Positions 20,493 to 29,970 of a stretch of DNA of 64,000 nucleotides are shown here, piece by piece. How positions within the stretch are numbered: position 1 is the first letter of the stretch; each line of letters starts with the position of its first letter. The position numbers and the translations under genes are program-made. The notes beneath the pieces are model-generated. The model did not search any database. It had not been told where the DNA came from and was given only the letters and a program-made list of their open reading frames with translations. Source of the stretch: Thermomonas hydrothermalis (GTDB lineage Bacteria; Pseudomonadota; Gammaproteobacteria; Xanthomonadales; Xanthomonadaceae); contig NZ_FQUK01000004.1 of the NCBI RefSeq assembly GCF_900129205.1, positions 36,137 through 100,136 on the forward strand, read 5' to 3'.

Positions 20493-21401
20493 ATGGAATT
20501 CAAGGACTATTACGCCACCCTCGGGGTGGAACCGACCGCAGGCGAGGCTGAGATCAAGACGGCCTACCGGCGTCTGGCGCGCAAGTATCACCCCGACGTC
20601 AGCAAGGAAAAGGACGCCGAGGAGAAGTTCAAGGCGGTCAATGAGGCGTATGAGGTGCTGCGCGATCCGCAAAAACGCGCGGCCTACGACCAGCTGCGTG
20701 CGGGCGGGTACCGGCCCGGGGACGAGATCCGGCCGCCGCCGGGTGGCTTCTACCGGGGGGGCGGGCAGCCGGACTTCGATTTCGAGGAGATTTTTGCGGG
20801 CGGGGGCGCCGGGGGCGGGTTCTCGGACTTCTTCGAGTCCCTGTTCGGCCGTGCGGCGGGCGCCCGCCCGGGTCGCGGCGGGGCGCCGGGCGCCGCCCGT
20901 GGCGATACCCGTGCCAAGCTGGCGGTGCCGCTCAAGGCGGTCTATGAAGGCAGCAGCGTGCGTATCACCGTCAACGGCAAGACCCTGGATGTGCGCATCC
21001 CCAAGGGCATTCGCCCAAGGCAGGTGATCCGGCTGGCCCGGCAGGGCCGCAACGGCGGGGATCTGCTGCTGGAAGTCGAATATGCCGCTGATCCGCAGTT
21101 CGAGGTCGATGGCCGCAACATTCTCTACACCCTGCCGGTGGCACCCTGGGAGGCGGCGTTGGGGGCGACCCTCAATGTCCCCACGCTGGGCGGGCCGGTC
21201 GAGGTGAAGATCCCGCCTGATTCCGAAGCGGGTCGCAAGCTGCGCCTGCGTGGGCGTGGGTTGCCAGCCACTGGTGATCTGCCGGCGGGCGATCAGATCA
21301 TCGAGCTGGAAATCCTCGCGCCCAAGGCCCATACCGCCGCCCAGCGCAAGGCCTATGCGGCCCTGCGCGATGCGTTTGGTGAGGATTGGCGGCGCAGCTG
21401 A
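20493..21401 (+). CDS. cbpA: DnaJ-class co-chaperone CbpA-like
   Basis: This 302-residue J-domain protein has its J domain at 1-70 with HPD at 33-35 (ARKYHPDVSKE). A Gly/Phe-rich linker spans about 68-135 (DFEEIFAGGGAGGGFSDFF). A C-terminal substrate-binding region follows with DTRAKLAVPLKAVYEGSS and GGDLLLEVEY. There is no cysteine zinc-finger, so it is the CbpA/DnaJ type II form rather than DnaJ. It should stimulate DnaK. It follows hsp20 but is separated by a strong terminator, and no sigma-32 site is visible in its own 105-base upstream gap. Confidence 0.92.
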   Translation: MEFKDYYATLGVEPTAGEAEIKTAYRRLARKYHPDVSKEKDAEEKFKAVNEAYEVLRDPQKRAAYDQLRAGGYRPGDEIRPPPGGFYRGGGQPDFDFEEIFAGGGAGGGFSDFFESLFGRAAGARPGRGGAPGAARGDTRAKLAVPLKAVYEGSSVRITVNGKTLDVRIPKGIRPRQVIRLARQGRNGGDLLLEVEYAADPQFEVDGRNILYTLPVAPWEAALGATLNVPTLGGPVEVKIPPDSEAGRKLRLRGRGLPATGDLPAGDQIIELEILAPKAHTAAQRKAYAALRDAFGEDWRRS

Positions 21402-21435
21402 TCGTTTAGACCTCGATCAGCGATTCTTGGCATCA

Positions 21436-21472
21436 GCAGACGCCGCTGCCGTGCTGGCTTTGCGGCGTCTGC
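21436..21472. terminator. Inverted repeat between convergent cbpA and pilH-like gene
   Basis: GCAGACGCCGC (21436-21446) and its exact complement (21462-21472) form an 11-bp stem with a 15-base loop in the 105-base gap between convergent genes. It has no T-run, so function as a terminator is likely but not proven. Confidence 0.4.
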
Positions 21473-21506
21473 GGGTGGGGGCGTCGTTGGCGACGCGCGC
21501 TTAGGC

Positions 21507-21884
21507 TCAGGCCGGGGAACCGCCGTCCAGATACTGGGCGATCATGCAGGCCAGTTCGGATTCGCTGAACGGCTTGGTGATGTAGGCCTTGGCGCCCTGC
21601 CGCAGGCCCCAGACGCGGTCGGTGTCCTGGTCCTTGGTGGTGACCAGGATCACCGGGATGTGTTTGGTGGCCGGATCCCGGGTGATCGAGCGGGTGGCCT
21701 GAAACCCGTTGAGGTTGGGCATCACCACGTCCATCAGGATCAAATCCGGCAGCTCGCGCTTGGCGGCTTCCACACCGGCCGCACCGTCTTCGGCGGTCAA
21801 CGCCTCGTGACCGAGCTTTTCGACGATGCGACGGATGCTCATCAACTGCGAGGGCGAGTCGTCAACGATCAGAATGCGAGCCAT
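21507..21884 (-). CDS. PilH-like single-domain response regulator
   Basis: This 125-residue CheY-like receiver has no output domain. The acidic pair is Asp8/Asp9, the phosphoacceptor is Asp52 (LILMDVVMPNLNGFQATR), the switch Thr is near 82 and Lys104 is in ITKP. The string TTKDQDTDRVWGLRQGAKAY is very close to PilH of Pseudomonas and xanthomonads, which acts in type IV pilus chemosensory control. It stands alone here, without other pil-chp genes. AGGGGA precedes the ATG. PilG or another CheY-like protein remains possible. Confidence 0.85.
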   Translation of the reverse strand: MARILIVDDSPSQLMSIRRIVEKLGHEALTAEDGAAGVEAAKRELPDLILMDVVMPNLNGFQATRSITRDPATKHIPVILVTTKDQDTDRVWGLRQGAKAYITKPFSESELACMIAQYLDGGSPA

Positions 21885-21944
21885 GCGGAAAATCCCCTGG
21901 GGATGGGTTCGATTGTAGCGGCAGGTCGTCTGCCTGCAACCTGG

Positions 21945-22949
21945 TCAGTGCCCGCTGTCGATGCGCACCAGGGTGCGGCCGAGTGAGCCGCCGGCCAGCA
22001 TCCGGGCGAACACCTCGGGCAGCGTGTCCAGGGTGGCTTCGTGGGTGCAGATCGCGTCCAGGGTGTCCGGTTTCCAGTCGTGCGCCAGCCGACGCCAGAC
22101 CTCGTCGCGAATCTCGCGTGCAGTGCCAGCCGAGGCCACGCCCAGCAGCGAGACGCCGCGGATGATGAACGGCATGACCGTGGCGTGCAGTTCGGGCGAG
22201 GCCGCCAGCCCGCAGCTGGCAACATTGCCGTAGGGTGCGGTCTGGGCCAGCAGGCTGGCCAGCATGGCGCCGCCGACATTGTCCAGGCCGCCGCCGAAGC
22301 GCGCCGATTCCAGCGGGCGGTTCGGGGCCAGGGCCTCGCGGCCCAGCACGGCGTGGGCGCCGAGTGCGCGCAGATAGTCGGCTTGTTCCGGCTTGCCGCT
22401 GATGGCATGCACTTCGAAACCGGCCTTGCGGAAAATGGCGATGGCCAGTGAGCCCACGCCGCCGGTGGCACCGGTCACCGCCAGCGGACCCAGTGCCGGT
22501 GTCTGCCGGTTCTCGATCATGCGCAGCAGGCCCAACGCGGCAGTGAAGCCGGCGGTGCCCAGGATCATCGCCTCGCGCAGGGTCAGGCCCGCGGGCAGCG
22601 GAATCACCCAGCGTGCGTCCAGGCGTGCGTAGTCCGCATAGCCACCATCACGGGTTTCCGACAGCCCGCAACCGGTCACCAGCACCGGGTCACCCTCCTT
22701 GAAACGTGGGTCGGTGGAGGCGACCACATGACCGGCGACGTCGATGCCGCCGACCAGCGGGAACTGGCGCAGGATCTTGCCCTTGCCGGTGCCGGCCAGG
22801 GCGTCCTTGTAGTTGACCGAGGAGTACGCGGTCTTGATCACCACGTCGCCGGGGCTTAAGTCGTCCAGCGCCAGGGTTTCGATGCCGGCGTGATAGCCGT
22901 TTTCGTCGTTATGAATGCGGAAGGCGCGGAAACGGGTGGGAAGGCTCAT
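21945..22949 (-). CDS. YhdH/AcuI-type zinc-free quinone/acrylyl-CoA reductase
   Basis: This 334-residue medium-chain dehydrogenase/reductase belongs to the YhdH/YhfP group, which uses NADPH. AcuI members reduce acrylyl-CoA to propionyl-CoA. Conserved stretches are YSSVNYKDALAGTGKGKI near 42-59, GGIDVAGHV, ILGTAGFTAALGL and the Rossmann motif VTGATGGVGSLA. Zinc-binding cysteines of alcohol dehydrogenases are absent. The start MSLPTRFRAFRI is set by its ATG overlapping the LOG gene stop as ATGA. The physiological substrate is uncertain. Confidence 0.9.
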   Translation of the reverse strand: MSLPTRFRAFRIHNDENGYHAGIETLALDDLSPGDVVIKTAYSSVNYKDALAGTGKGKILRQFPLVGGIDVAGHVVASTDPRFKEGDPVLVTGCGLSETRDGGYADYARLDARWVIPLPAGLTLREAMILGTAGFTAALGLLRMIENRQTPALGPLAVTGATGGVGSLAIAIFRKAGFEVHAISGKPEQADYLRALGAHAVLGREALAPNRPLESARFGGGLDNVGGAMLASLLAQTAPYGNVASCGLAASPELHATVMPFIIRGVSLLGVASAGTAREIRDEVWRRLAHDWKPDTLDAICTHEATLDTLPEVFARMLAGGSLGRTLVRIDSGH

Positions 22950-23557
22950 ACGTCCTCCGGAGTCAGGCGTAGCTGCGAGCGGCGTTTTTCGTCCAACCAT
23001 TTGTCGGCCTGCGCCGGCACGTAGCTGCGCATCCAGGCCAGCATGGCGTCGATGTCGCTGCCCTGCCACATGTCGGCGCGTTGCTCGGGATGCAAAAAGC
23101 GCTCGCGCACCATGGTGTCGAGCATTGTCATCAACGGCTGCCAGAAGCCATTGCTGTCAAGGAAGGCGCAAGGTTTCTTGGCAAGCCCCAGCTGGCGCCA
23201 GGTCAGCATCTCAAACATTTCATCGAGCGTGCCGAAACCGCCGGGCAGGGCGACGAAGCCGTCGGCCAGTTCGAACATCCGCGCTTTGCGGGTGTGCATG
23301 GAGTCGACCACCTCCAGGCGGGTGAGGCCGGTATGGGCGACTTCCCAGTCCACCAGCTGTTGCGGGATGACGCCGATCACCTCGCCGCCGTGCTCGAGCA
23401 CGGCATCCGCCACGATACCCATCAGCCCGACATTGCCGCCACCGTACACCAGCGTGATGCCGTCGTCGGCGAGGCGTTTGCCCAGGGCGCGGGCGAGGCT
23501 GGCGTAGGCGGGGTGGCGGCCGGCGTTGGAGCCGCAATAGACGCAGAGTGTTTTCAT
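22946..23557 (-). CDS. LOG family nucleotide phosphoribohydrolase
   Basis: This 203-residue Rossmann-like protein of the LOG (Lonely Guy) / TIGR00730 family carries the signature PGGFGTLDE at 105-113. Other conserved segments are CVYCGSNAG at 5-13 and VYGGGNVGLMG at 37-47. Members hydrolyse nucleoside 5'-monophosphates, including cytokinin ribotides in plant-associated bacteria, to base plus ribose 5-phosphate. Catalytic Arg92 (TRKARM) and Glu113 are in place. It is coupled with the YhdH gene by an ATGA overlap. Whether it makes cytokinins cannot be told from sequence. Confidence 0.9.
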   Translation of the reverse strand: MKTLCVYCGSNAGRHPAYASLARALGKRLADDGITLVYGGGNVGLMGIVADAVLEHGGEVIGVIPQQLVDWEVAHTGLTRLEVVDSMHTRKARMFELADGFVALPGGFGTLDEMFEMLTWRQLGLAKKPCAFLDSNGFWQPLMTMLDTMVRERFLHPEQRADMWQGSDIDAMLAWMRSYVPAQADKWLDEKRRSQLRLTPEDV

Positions 23558-23583
23558 GCGCAGATTATCGCCCGGCCACAATG

Positions 23584-23608
23584 AAAACGGCGCACCGAAG
23601 TGCGCCGT
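23584..23608 (-). terminator. Terminator of the sucA-sucB-lpd operon
   Basis: Read on the minus strand, the 9-bp stem ACGGCGCAC/GTGCGCCGT encloses a TTCG loop and is followed by TTTTC. It lies about 80 bases after the lpd stop. Confidence 0.7.
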
Positions 23609-23630
23609 GGTGTTTGCGTTGCACGTGGTC

Positions 23631-23678
23631 AACTGGAGGGCGCATCGCGGTGCACCGTGATTTTTGCGCGCTCCAGTT
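23631..23678. repeat. Compound inverted repeat downstream of lpd
   Basis: AACTGGAG (23631-23638) pairs with CTCCAGTT (23671-23678). Inside lies a second symmetrical block around GCGGTGCACCGTG. Together with the adjacent terminator this fills the 131-base lpd/LOG gap with secondary structure. It may protect or process the mRNA end. Confidence 0.4.
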
Positions 23679-23688
23679 ATCAGCGAGA

Positions 23689-25113
23689 TCAGTTGGCCTT
23701 GTGGATCGCTCGCTTGTGCACCGCCATCGCGGCATCGTGCACGGCCTCGCTCAGCGACGGGTGGGCATGGCAGATGCGCGCCAGGTCGTCGGCGCTGCCC
23801 TTGAACTCCATCGCCAACACGCCCTCGTGCACCAGCTCGGAGACGTTGGCGCCGACCAGGTGCATGCCCAGGATGGTGTCGGTCTCGGCGTGCGCCAGCA
23901 CCTTCACGAAGCCCGCCGGCTCGGCCATCGCCACCGCACGGCCGACCGCCGCGAACGGGAAGCTGCCGGCTTTGTACGGGATGCCTTCGGCCTTGAGTTG
24001 TTCTTCGGTCTTGCCGACCCAGGCGATTTCCGGCTCGGTGTAGATCACCCAGGGAATAGTCTCGAAGTTGACGTGGCCGGGCAGGCCGGCGATGAGCTCT
24101 GCCACCGCGATGCCTTCCTCGAAGCCCTTGTGCGCCAGCATCGGGCCGCGCACGCAGTCGCCCACCGCCCACACGCCGTCGACGCCGGTGTGGCAGTGCG
24201 CATCGACCACGATCTGGCCGCGCTCGTTGAGTTGCACGCCGGTGCCTTCGGCCAGCAGGCCACGGGTGGCCGGACGGCGACCCACGGCCACCAGCAGCTT
24301 GTCCACCACCAGCGTCTGTTCGGCGCCCTTGTCGTCGGTGTAGTGGACGTGCACGCCGTCTTCCTTGACTTCGGTGTTGGAGACCTTGCAGCCCAGACGG
24401 ATGTCCAGCCCCTGCTTCTTGAACTCACGGGCTGCGACCTTGCTGACTTCGGCGTCGGCAGCGGCGAGGAAGGTCGGCAGGCCTTCCAGGATCGTCACCT
24501 GTGCCCCAAGACGGTTCCACACGCTGCCCAGCTCGAGGCCGATCACACCGGCGCCGATCACACCCAGGCGCTTGGGGACGGCGTCAAAGTCGAGCGCGCC
24601 GACGTTGTCCACGATGTGTTCGCCAAACCGGGCAAATGGCAGTTCGATCGACTCCGAGCCAGCCGCCAGAATGACGTTGGTCGCCGTCAGCGTCACTTCG
24701 CTGCCGTCATGCTGCCGGACTTTGACCACCCGGCCCGGGTGCAGCTGGCCATAGCCGTAGTACGGGGTGATCTTGTTGGCTTTGAACAGCGCCGCGATGC
24801 CACCGGTGAACTGCTTCACGATGGCATCCTTGCGGGCGATCATCTTCTTCACGTCGATTTCGGCCTTGCCGAAGCTGATGCCGTGCTGGTCGAAGATGTG
24901 GCCCATGTTCCAGAACTGGCGCGAAGAATCCAGCAGCGCCTTGGACGGGATGCAGCCCACGCGCAGACAGGTGCCCCCCAGTGCTGGCTTGCCATCCTTG
25001 CCGAGGGCGGCATCGATGCAGGCCGTCTTCATGCCAAGCTGGGCGGCGCGGATGGCGGCGTGATAGCCGGCCGGGCCGGCGCCGATGACGATGACGTCGT
25101 AGTGTTCAGTCAT
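23689..25113 (-). CDS. lpdA: Dihydrolipoyl dehydrogenase (E3)
   Basis: This 474-residue flavoprotein reoxidises the lipoyl arms of 2-oxo acid dehydrogenase complexes, passing electrons to NAD. The FAD-binding motif is [13 protein letters not shown] at 10-22. The redox disulfide is Cys49/Cys54 in [16 protein letters not shown]; Arg replaces the more common Asn between the cysteines, a tolerated change. The NAD motif [13 protein letters not shown] and the C-terminal catalytic HAHPSLSE are present. It is the third gene of the 2-oxoglutarate dehydrogenase operon, 100 bases after sucB. Confidence 0.96.
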   Translation of the reverse strand: MTEHYDVIVIGAGPAGYHAAIRAAQLGMKTACIDAALGKDGKPALGGTCLRVGCIPSKALLDSSRQFWNMGHIFDQHGISFGKAEIDVKKMIARKDAIVKQFTGGIAALFKANKITPYYGYGQLHPGRVVKVRQHDGSEVTLTATNVILAAGSESIELPFARFGEHIVDNVGALDFDAVPKRLGVIGAGVIGLELGSVWNRLGAQVTILEGLPTFLAAADAEVSKVAAREFKKQGLDIRLGCKVSNTEVKEDGVHVHYTDDKGAEQTLVVDKLLVAVGRRPATRGLLAEGTGVQLNERGQIVVDAHCHTGVDGVWAVGDCVRGPMLAHKGFEEGIAVAELIAGLPGHVNFETIPWVIYTEPEIAWVGKTEEQLKAEGIPYKAGSFPFAAVGRAVAMAEPAGFVKVLAHAETDTILGMHLVGANVSELVHEGVLAMEFKGSADDLARICHAHPSLSEAVHDAAMAVHKRAIHKAN

Positions 25114-25213
25114 TGCGATGCATTCCTAGGATGGGGCGAGGCGAGCACGCGCGGGCGGCGGCGGGGAGGCTGGCGGCGTTGGTCAGGCCAAAAGCGCCGC
25201 CTGCAACCTGCGC

Positions 25214-26407
25214 TTACATGCCCAGCAGCATGCGGTGGGGGTTCTCGAGCTGATTCTTGATATCGACCAGGAACAGCACCGCGTCCTTGCCGTCGATGAT
25301 GCGGTGGTCGTAGCTGAGGGCGATATACATCATCGGGGCGATCACCACCTGGCCGTTTTCCGCGATCGGCCGCTCCTTGATGGCATGCATGCCCAGGATC
25401 GCCGACTGCGGCGGGTTGACGATCGGGGTGGACATCAGCGAACCGAAGGTGCCGCCGTTGGTGATGGTGAAGGTGCCACCCTGCAGATCCTCGAGCTTGA
25501 GGCCGCCCTCACGGGCCTGCTTGGCGAACGTGGCGATGCCTTTTTCGATGTCGGCAAAGCTCATCCGTTCGACGTTGCGCAGCACCGGGGTCACCAGCCC
25601 CTTGTCGGTGGCCACGGCGATGCTGATGTCGGCGTAGCCGTGGTAGATGATGTCGTTGCCATCCACCGAGGCGTTGATGATCGGATGGCGCTGCAGGGCA
25701 TTGGCGGCGGCCTTGGCGAAGAAGCTCATGAAGCCCAGCTTGATGCCGTTGGCTTTTTCGAACTGCTCGCCCAGCTCCTTGCGCATCTGCATGACCTTGG
25801 ACAGGTTGACCTCGTTGAACGAGGTCAGCATGGCGATGGAGTTCTTGGACTGCATCAGCCGCTCGGCGATGCGGGCGCGCATGCGGGTCATCGGCACGCG
25901 CTCCTCGGGGCGGGCGCCGCCGGCCACGCCGGCGCTGCGGGCGCTGGCGTAGTTGACGATGTCTTCCTTGGTGACCATGCCGCGGCGGCCGGTGCCGGCC
26001 ACGTCGGCGGGGTTCACGCCGCTGGTGACCGCGGCAAAGCGCGCCCCCGGCGGCAGGGCATCGGCAGCCGCCGGTGCCGGCTTGGCCGGTTCGCTCTTGG
26101 GCGCGTCGGCTTTGGCGGCTTCGGGCTTGGCGGGTGCGGCGGCGGCCGGTGCCGGAGCAGCCGCGACGGCACCTTCCTCGATCAGCGCAATCACCTGCTG
26201 GCTGGTGACGGTGTCACCTTCCTTGAAGCGGATTTCCTTCAGCACGCCATCGACCGGCGCCGGAACTTCCAGCACCACCTTGTCGGTTTCCAGGTCGAGC
26301 AGGTTCTCGTCGCGCTTGACCGCATCGCCGGCTTTTTTGTGCCAGGTGGCGATGGTGGCGTCAGAGACGGATTCGGGAAGAACGGGGACTTTGACTTCGA
26401 TGGCCAT
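25214..26407 (-). CDS. sucB: Dihydrolipoyl succinyltransferase, E2 of 2-oxoglutarate dehydrogenase
   Basis: This 397-residue E2 core subunit has three parts: a single lipoyl domain at 1-75 with lipoyl-lysine Lys43 ([13 protein letters not shown]), an Ala/Pro/Lys-rich hinge at about 80-115, and a peripheral subunit-binding domain with [13 protein letters not shown]. The catalytic domain ends with [14 protein letters not shown], holding the active His and Asp. Start [13 protein letters not shown] is the usual family N-terminus; the upstream in-frame ATG adds six unlikely residues. It transfers succinyl groups to CoA in the TCA cycle. It lies 33 bases after sucA and upstream of lpdA. Confidence 0.96.
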   Translation of the reverse strand: MAIEVKVPVLPESVSDATIATWHKKAGDAVKRDENLLDLETDKVVLEVPAPVDGVLKEIRFKEGDTVTSQQVIALIEEGAVAAAPAPAAAAPAKPEAAKADAPKSEPAKPAPAAADALPPGARFAAVTSGVNPADVAGTGRRGMVTKEDIVNYASARSAGVAGGARPEERVPMTRMRARIAERLMQSKNSIAMLTSFNEVNLSKVMQMRKELGEQFEKANGIKLGFMSFFAKAAANALQRHPIINASVDGNDIIYHGYADISIAVATDKGLVTPVLRNVERMSFADIEKGIATFAKQAREGGLKLEDLQGGTFTITNGGTFGSLMSTPIVNPPQSAILGMHAIKERPIAENGQVVIAPMMYIALSYDHRIIDGKDAVLFLVDIKNQLENPHRMLLGM

Positions 26408-26440
26408 GAGGGCGTCCTGTGGCAATGCGGAAACGGGAGG

Positions 26441-29269
26441 TTATTCGGCGTCGGTGTCGCTGGGGATTGGGTTGGTCAGGGCGTCCGCCAGCAGCTTGTG
26501 CAGCTCTTCCATGTGCTCGGCCAGGTGCCCGACCGCCGGCGAGGGCGAGCGTGCGCGGCCCGCGTAGGACAGCGTCTGTTTCGGTTGCAGGCAGGCACGC
26601 AGATGGTGCTGGATCTGATACCAGGCGCCCTGGTTCTGCGGCTCCTCCTGACACCAGACCACTTCGCGGGTGGCAGCAAAGCGCTTGAGTTCGGCGGCCA
26701 GTTCGGGCCGCGGGAACGGGTAGAGCTGTTCCACGCGAACCAGAGCCACGTCATCGATGCCCTGCTTTTGCGCCTCTTCCAGCAGGTCGTAATAGACCTT
26801 GCCGGCGCATACCACCACCCGGCGCACCTTCTTGGCGGTGGCGGTGGTGTCCGGAATCAGCCGCTGGAAGCTGCCATGGGCCAGCTCGTCCAGCGTGGAC
26901 ACGGCCAGCTTGTGGCGCAGCAGCGACTTGGGCGTCATCACCACCAGCGGCTTGCGGGTGCGCATCTTCATCTGCCGGCGGATCATGTGGAAATCCTGCG
27001 CCGGCGTGGTCGGGGCGCACACCACCATGTTGTCCAGCGCGCACAGTTGCAGGAATCGCTCCAGCCGCGCCGAGCTGTGTTCCGGGCCCTGGCCTTCGTA
27101 GCCGTGCGGCAGGTACAGCACCAGCCCGCACAGGCGATCCCACTTGGCTTCGCCGGCGGCGATGAACTGGTCGATCACGACCTGAGCGCCGTTGGCGAAG
27201 TCACCAAACTGGGCTTCCCAGATGTCCAGGGTCATCGGGTCGGCGGTGGCATAGCCGTATTCGAATGCCAGCACGGCTTCCTCGCTGAGCAGCGAGTCGA
27301 CGATGGTGACGTCCTCGGGGTTTTTCACCAGCTCACGCAGCGGCAGGTAGTAGGCGTCGGTGTTCTGGTCGTGCAGGATCGCGTGGCGGTGGAAGAAGGT
27401 GCCGCGGCCGCAGTCCTGGCCGACCAGACGCAGGCGGTAGCCTTCGTCCAGCAGGGTGGCATAGGCCAGGTTTTCGGCAAAGCCCCAGTCACCTGGGAGC
27501 TCGCCAGCGGCCATCTTGCGGCGGTCTTCGTAAATCTTGGCCACGCGCGGATGCAGCTTGACCGTGTCCGGGATGGTGTTGATCCGGTGGGCCAGCGTGT
27601 CCAGAGTGGTACGGGCCACTCGGGTATCCACCGGGTCGGACAGCTTGCCGGCGAGGAAGGGTGTCCAGTCCACCGTCAAGGCGTCGGCCGCACGGGGGGC
27701 GAGTTCGGTGGTGACCTCGCCAGCGTCCAGCTTGGCGCGGATGGCATCGACCAGAGCCTTTGCCTCGTCCGCAGTCACGGTGCCTTCCGCGATCAGCCGC
27801 TCCGCGTACAGCTCGCGGGTGGTCTTCATCGACCGGATCTTCTTGTACATCAACGGCTGGGTGGCGGCCGGCTCGTCGGCTTCGTTGTGGCCGTGGCGGC
27901 GGTAGCAGACCAGATCGATCACCACGTCCTTGCCGAAGGTCTGGCGGAAATCCAGCGCCAGCGCGGCGCAGAAGGCCACTGCTTCGGGGTCGTCACCGTT
28001 CACGTGCAGCACCGGGGCACCGACCATCTTGGCCACGTCGGTGCAATACAACGTGGAGCGTGCGTCCTCGGTGGCGCTGGTGGTGAAGCCCACCTGATTG
28101 TTGACCACGATGTGGACCGTGCCGCCGACGCGGAAGCCGCGTGCCTGCGACATCTGGAACAGTTCCATCACCACGCCCTGACCCGCAAAGGCGGCGTCGC
28201 CGTGGATCAGGATCGGCATCACCTGCTTGCGCTCGTGATCGTTGCGACGGTGCTGGCGCGAGCGTGCACTGCCGGCCACCACCGGGTCGACGATTTCCAG
28301 GTGCGACGGGTTGAACGCCAGCGCCAGATGCACCGGGCCGCCGGGGGTGGCCACGTCGCTGGAGAAGCCCATGTGGTACTTGACGTCGCCGGTATGGGCG
28401 TGGCCTTCGCTCCGGGTGTGCTCGAACTTGCCCTCGAACTCGTCGAACAGTTTGCGCGGCGGCTTGCCCAGGGTGTTGACCAGCACGTTGAGACGGCCGC
28501 GGTGGGCCATGCCCATCACGATGTCCTTGACGCCTTGGGTGCCGGCGCGGCGGATGGTGACGTCCAGCAGCGGGATCAGCGATTCGCCGCCTTCCAGCGA
28601 GAAACGCTTCTGGCCGACGTATTTGGTGTGCAGGTAGCGCTCCAGCCCCTCGGCGGCGGTCAGCCGTTCGAGGATGCGGCGCTTGTCCTCTTTGGTCAGC
28701 CCGTAATTGCCGGCTGCGGCCTCCAGGCGCTCATACATCCAGCGGCGCTGATCGGCGTCGGTGATGTGCATGAACTCGGCGCCGATGCTGCCGGTGTAGG
28801 TGGCTTTCAGCACGGCCAGCAGCTCGCGCAGCTTCATGCGCGCCCGTCCGGCTACGCCGCCGGTGCTGAACTCGTGATCCAGGTCGCGCTCGGAGAGTTG
28901 ATGGAATGCCAGGGTGAGATCGGGCGGATCCAGCGGCGGGGTCAGCCCCAGCGGATCCAGTTTGGCGGCCAGATGGCCGCGCGAGCGGTAGGCGGTGATC
29001 AGGCGGCCGACCTGGCGCTCGCGCTCATCGCTGGTGCCGGTGCAAGGCATGGCTTGGCGGGCCTGGCGGCTGGCTTCGGCGATCTGGGCGATCACTGCCG
29101 AATGCGGGATGTCACCGGCTTCGCGGCCTTTCAGGCCGTCGAAATACTGCCGCCACTGGGGATCGACACTATCCGGTGCGACCAGGTACTGCTCGTAGAG
29201 GTCTTCGAGGTAGGCACCGTTGGCACCGAGCTGGGAAGTTTGGGCGAACTGCTTGAGGAGACTGTCCAC
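26441..29269 (-). CDS. sucA: 2-oxoglutarate dehydrogenase E1 component
   Basis: This 942-residue thiamine diphosphate-dependent E1 decarboxylates 2-oxoglutarate in the TCA cycle. The N-terminal start motif NGAYLEDLYEQYLVAP (about 17-32) matches SucA. The central MGMAHRGRLNVLVN, the ThDP/Mg region HGDAAFAGQGVV...NNQVGFTT, and the C-terminal LPHGYEGQGPEHSSARLERF are all present. It is the first gene of a sucA-sucB-lpdA operon. Upstream, a perfect TATAAT lies about 70 bases before the ATG, with a TTGACA at an unusual 10-base spacing (see findings). Confidence 0.97.
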   Translation of the reverse strand: MDSLLKQFAQTSQLGANGAYLEDLYEQYLVAPDSVDPQWRQYFDGLKGREAGDIPHSAVIAQIAEASRQARQAMPCTGTSDERERQVGRLITAYRSRGHLAAKLDPLGLTPPLDPPDLTLAFHQLSERDLDHEFSTGGVAGRARMKLRELLAVLKATYTGSIGAEFMHITDADQRRWMYERLEAAAGNYGLTKEDKRRILERLTAAEGLERYLHTKYVGQKRFSLEGGESLIPLLDVTIRRAGTQGVKDIVMGMAHRGRLNVLVNTLGKPPRKLFDEFEGKFEHTRSEGHAHTGDVKYHMGFSSDVATPGGPVHLALAFNPSHLEIVDPVVAGSARSRQHRRNDHERKQVMPILIHGDAAFAGQGVVMELFQMSQARGFRVGGTVHIVVNNQVGFTTSATEDARSTLYCTDVAKMVGAPVLHVNGDDPEAVAFCAALALDFRQTFGKDVVIDLVCYRRHGHNEADEPAATQPLMYKKIRSMKTTRELYAERLIAEGTVTADEAKALVDAIRAKLDAGEVTTELAPRAADALTVDWTPFLAGKLSDPVDTRVARTTLDTLAHRINTIPDTVKLHPRVAKIYEDRRKMAAGELPGDWGFAENLAYATLLDEGYRLRLVGQDCGRGTFFHRHAILHDQNTDAYYLPLRELVKNPEDVTIVDSLLSEEAVLAFEYGYATADPMTLDIWEAQFGDFANGAQVVIDQFIAAGEAKWDRLCGLVLYLPHGYEGQGPEHSSARLERFLQLCALDNMVVCAPTTPAQDFHMIRRQMKMRTRKPLVVMTPKSLLRHKLAVSTLDELAHGSFQRLIPDTTATAKKVRRVVVCAGKVYYDLLEEAQKQGIDDVALVRVEQLYPFPRPELAAELKRFAATREVVWCQEEPQNQGAWYQIQHHLRACLQPKQTLSYAGRARSPSPAVGHLAEHMEELHKLLADALTNPIPSDTDAE

Positions 29270-29451
29270 GATGGGCGGGCAACTGGAAGGGAGGGAGGGC
29301 AGAGCGGGGCGCGCAAAAACTGAATGCGCAGAACCGGAATTATAGCGATGCGGCTGTCAATGGGGATTTGGAAGGACCGGCCGACAGGGCGGGTTCAGGG
29401 CGCTCCGGGCCGGTCCATCCGGGAGCGGGTTGCACGGCGGGCGCACTCGGC

Positions 29452-29970
29452 TCACAGGCCGAGCGCGCGGTACTCGGTCACCGGGCGAGCACGCTCCCAG
29501 GCATCCTCGAAGGCGTGGGCCAGCTGGCGGGCGCGGGCGCGATCCTGCAGACAGGCGCTGCCTTCCACCGTGTCGCCTTGCGGGCGCAGGAAATAGCCGC
29601 CCACATCGTTGAGGATCAGGGCGCTGCGATCTTCGTGATAGGCCGGGTCGTCGATCAGACGGAACCAGAACACGCTGGGCAGCCGTTGCGCCAACGTCAG
29701 CAGGCGTTCCGGCGCATCCCGTGGCGGGGTCAGTTCGTGCATCAGCAGGCGGATCTGGACGTCGCGGCCGGAGGTGGCCAGCCCACGCAGGGCGGCCAGC
29801 ACGTCCGGGGCGTCCAGCAGCCAGGATTCCAGGCGCAGGCTACGCAGGCAGAGGCTGCGGCGAGCGTCGGCGATGAGCCGGGCGGTGATGGCCAGGGCCG
29901 CCGGGTGGTCGTCGATGCGCAGTAGCGCCTGACGGTCGGACGGCTCCGGGCCGGGATTTTCACTGCTCAT
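29452..29970 (-). CDS. Uncharacterised protein, possibly phospholipase D-like fold
   Basis: This 172-residue soluble protein has no signal peptide. It alternates helices and short strands (ARRSLCLRSLRLESWLLDAP, then SGRDVQIRLLMHELTPP) in the manner of phospholipase D-like nuclease folds. I do not see a full HxK(x4)D catalytic motif, so it is probably inactive as a PLD. I believe it belongs to a small proteobacterial DUF (DUF7931) found beside the RoxA oxygenase, but this is from memory. Its ATG overlaps the roxA stop by one base (TGATG), and it is the last gene of the purB operon. Function unknown. Confidence 0.75.
   Translation of the reverse strand: MSSENPGPEPSDRQALLRIDDHPAALAITARLIADARRSLCLRSLRLESWLLDAPDVLAALRGLATSGRDVQIRLLMHELTPPRDAPERLLTLAQRLPSVFWFRLIDDPAYHEDRSALILNDVGGYFLRPQGDTVEGSACLQDRARARQLAHAFEDAWERARPVTEYRALGL

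Noticed and set aside
25235..29323. A 1362-codon open frame on the plus strand across sucB and sucA
   Set aside because: It is antisense to clear, motif-complete sucA/sucB. Long antisense frames are expected in high-GC DNA, and the translation is Gly/His/Gln-rich with no domain.
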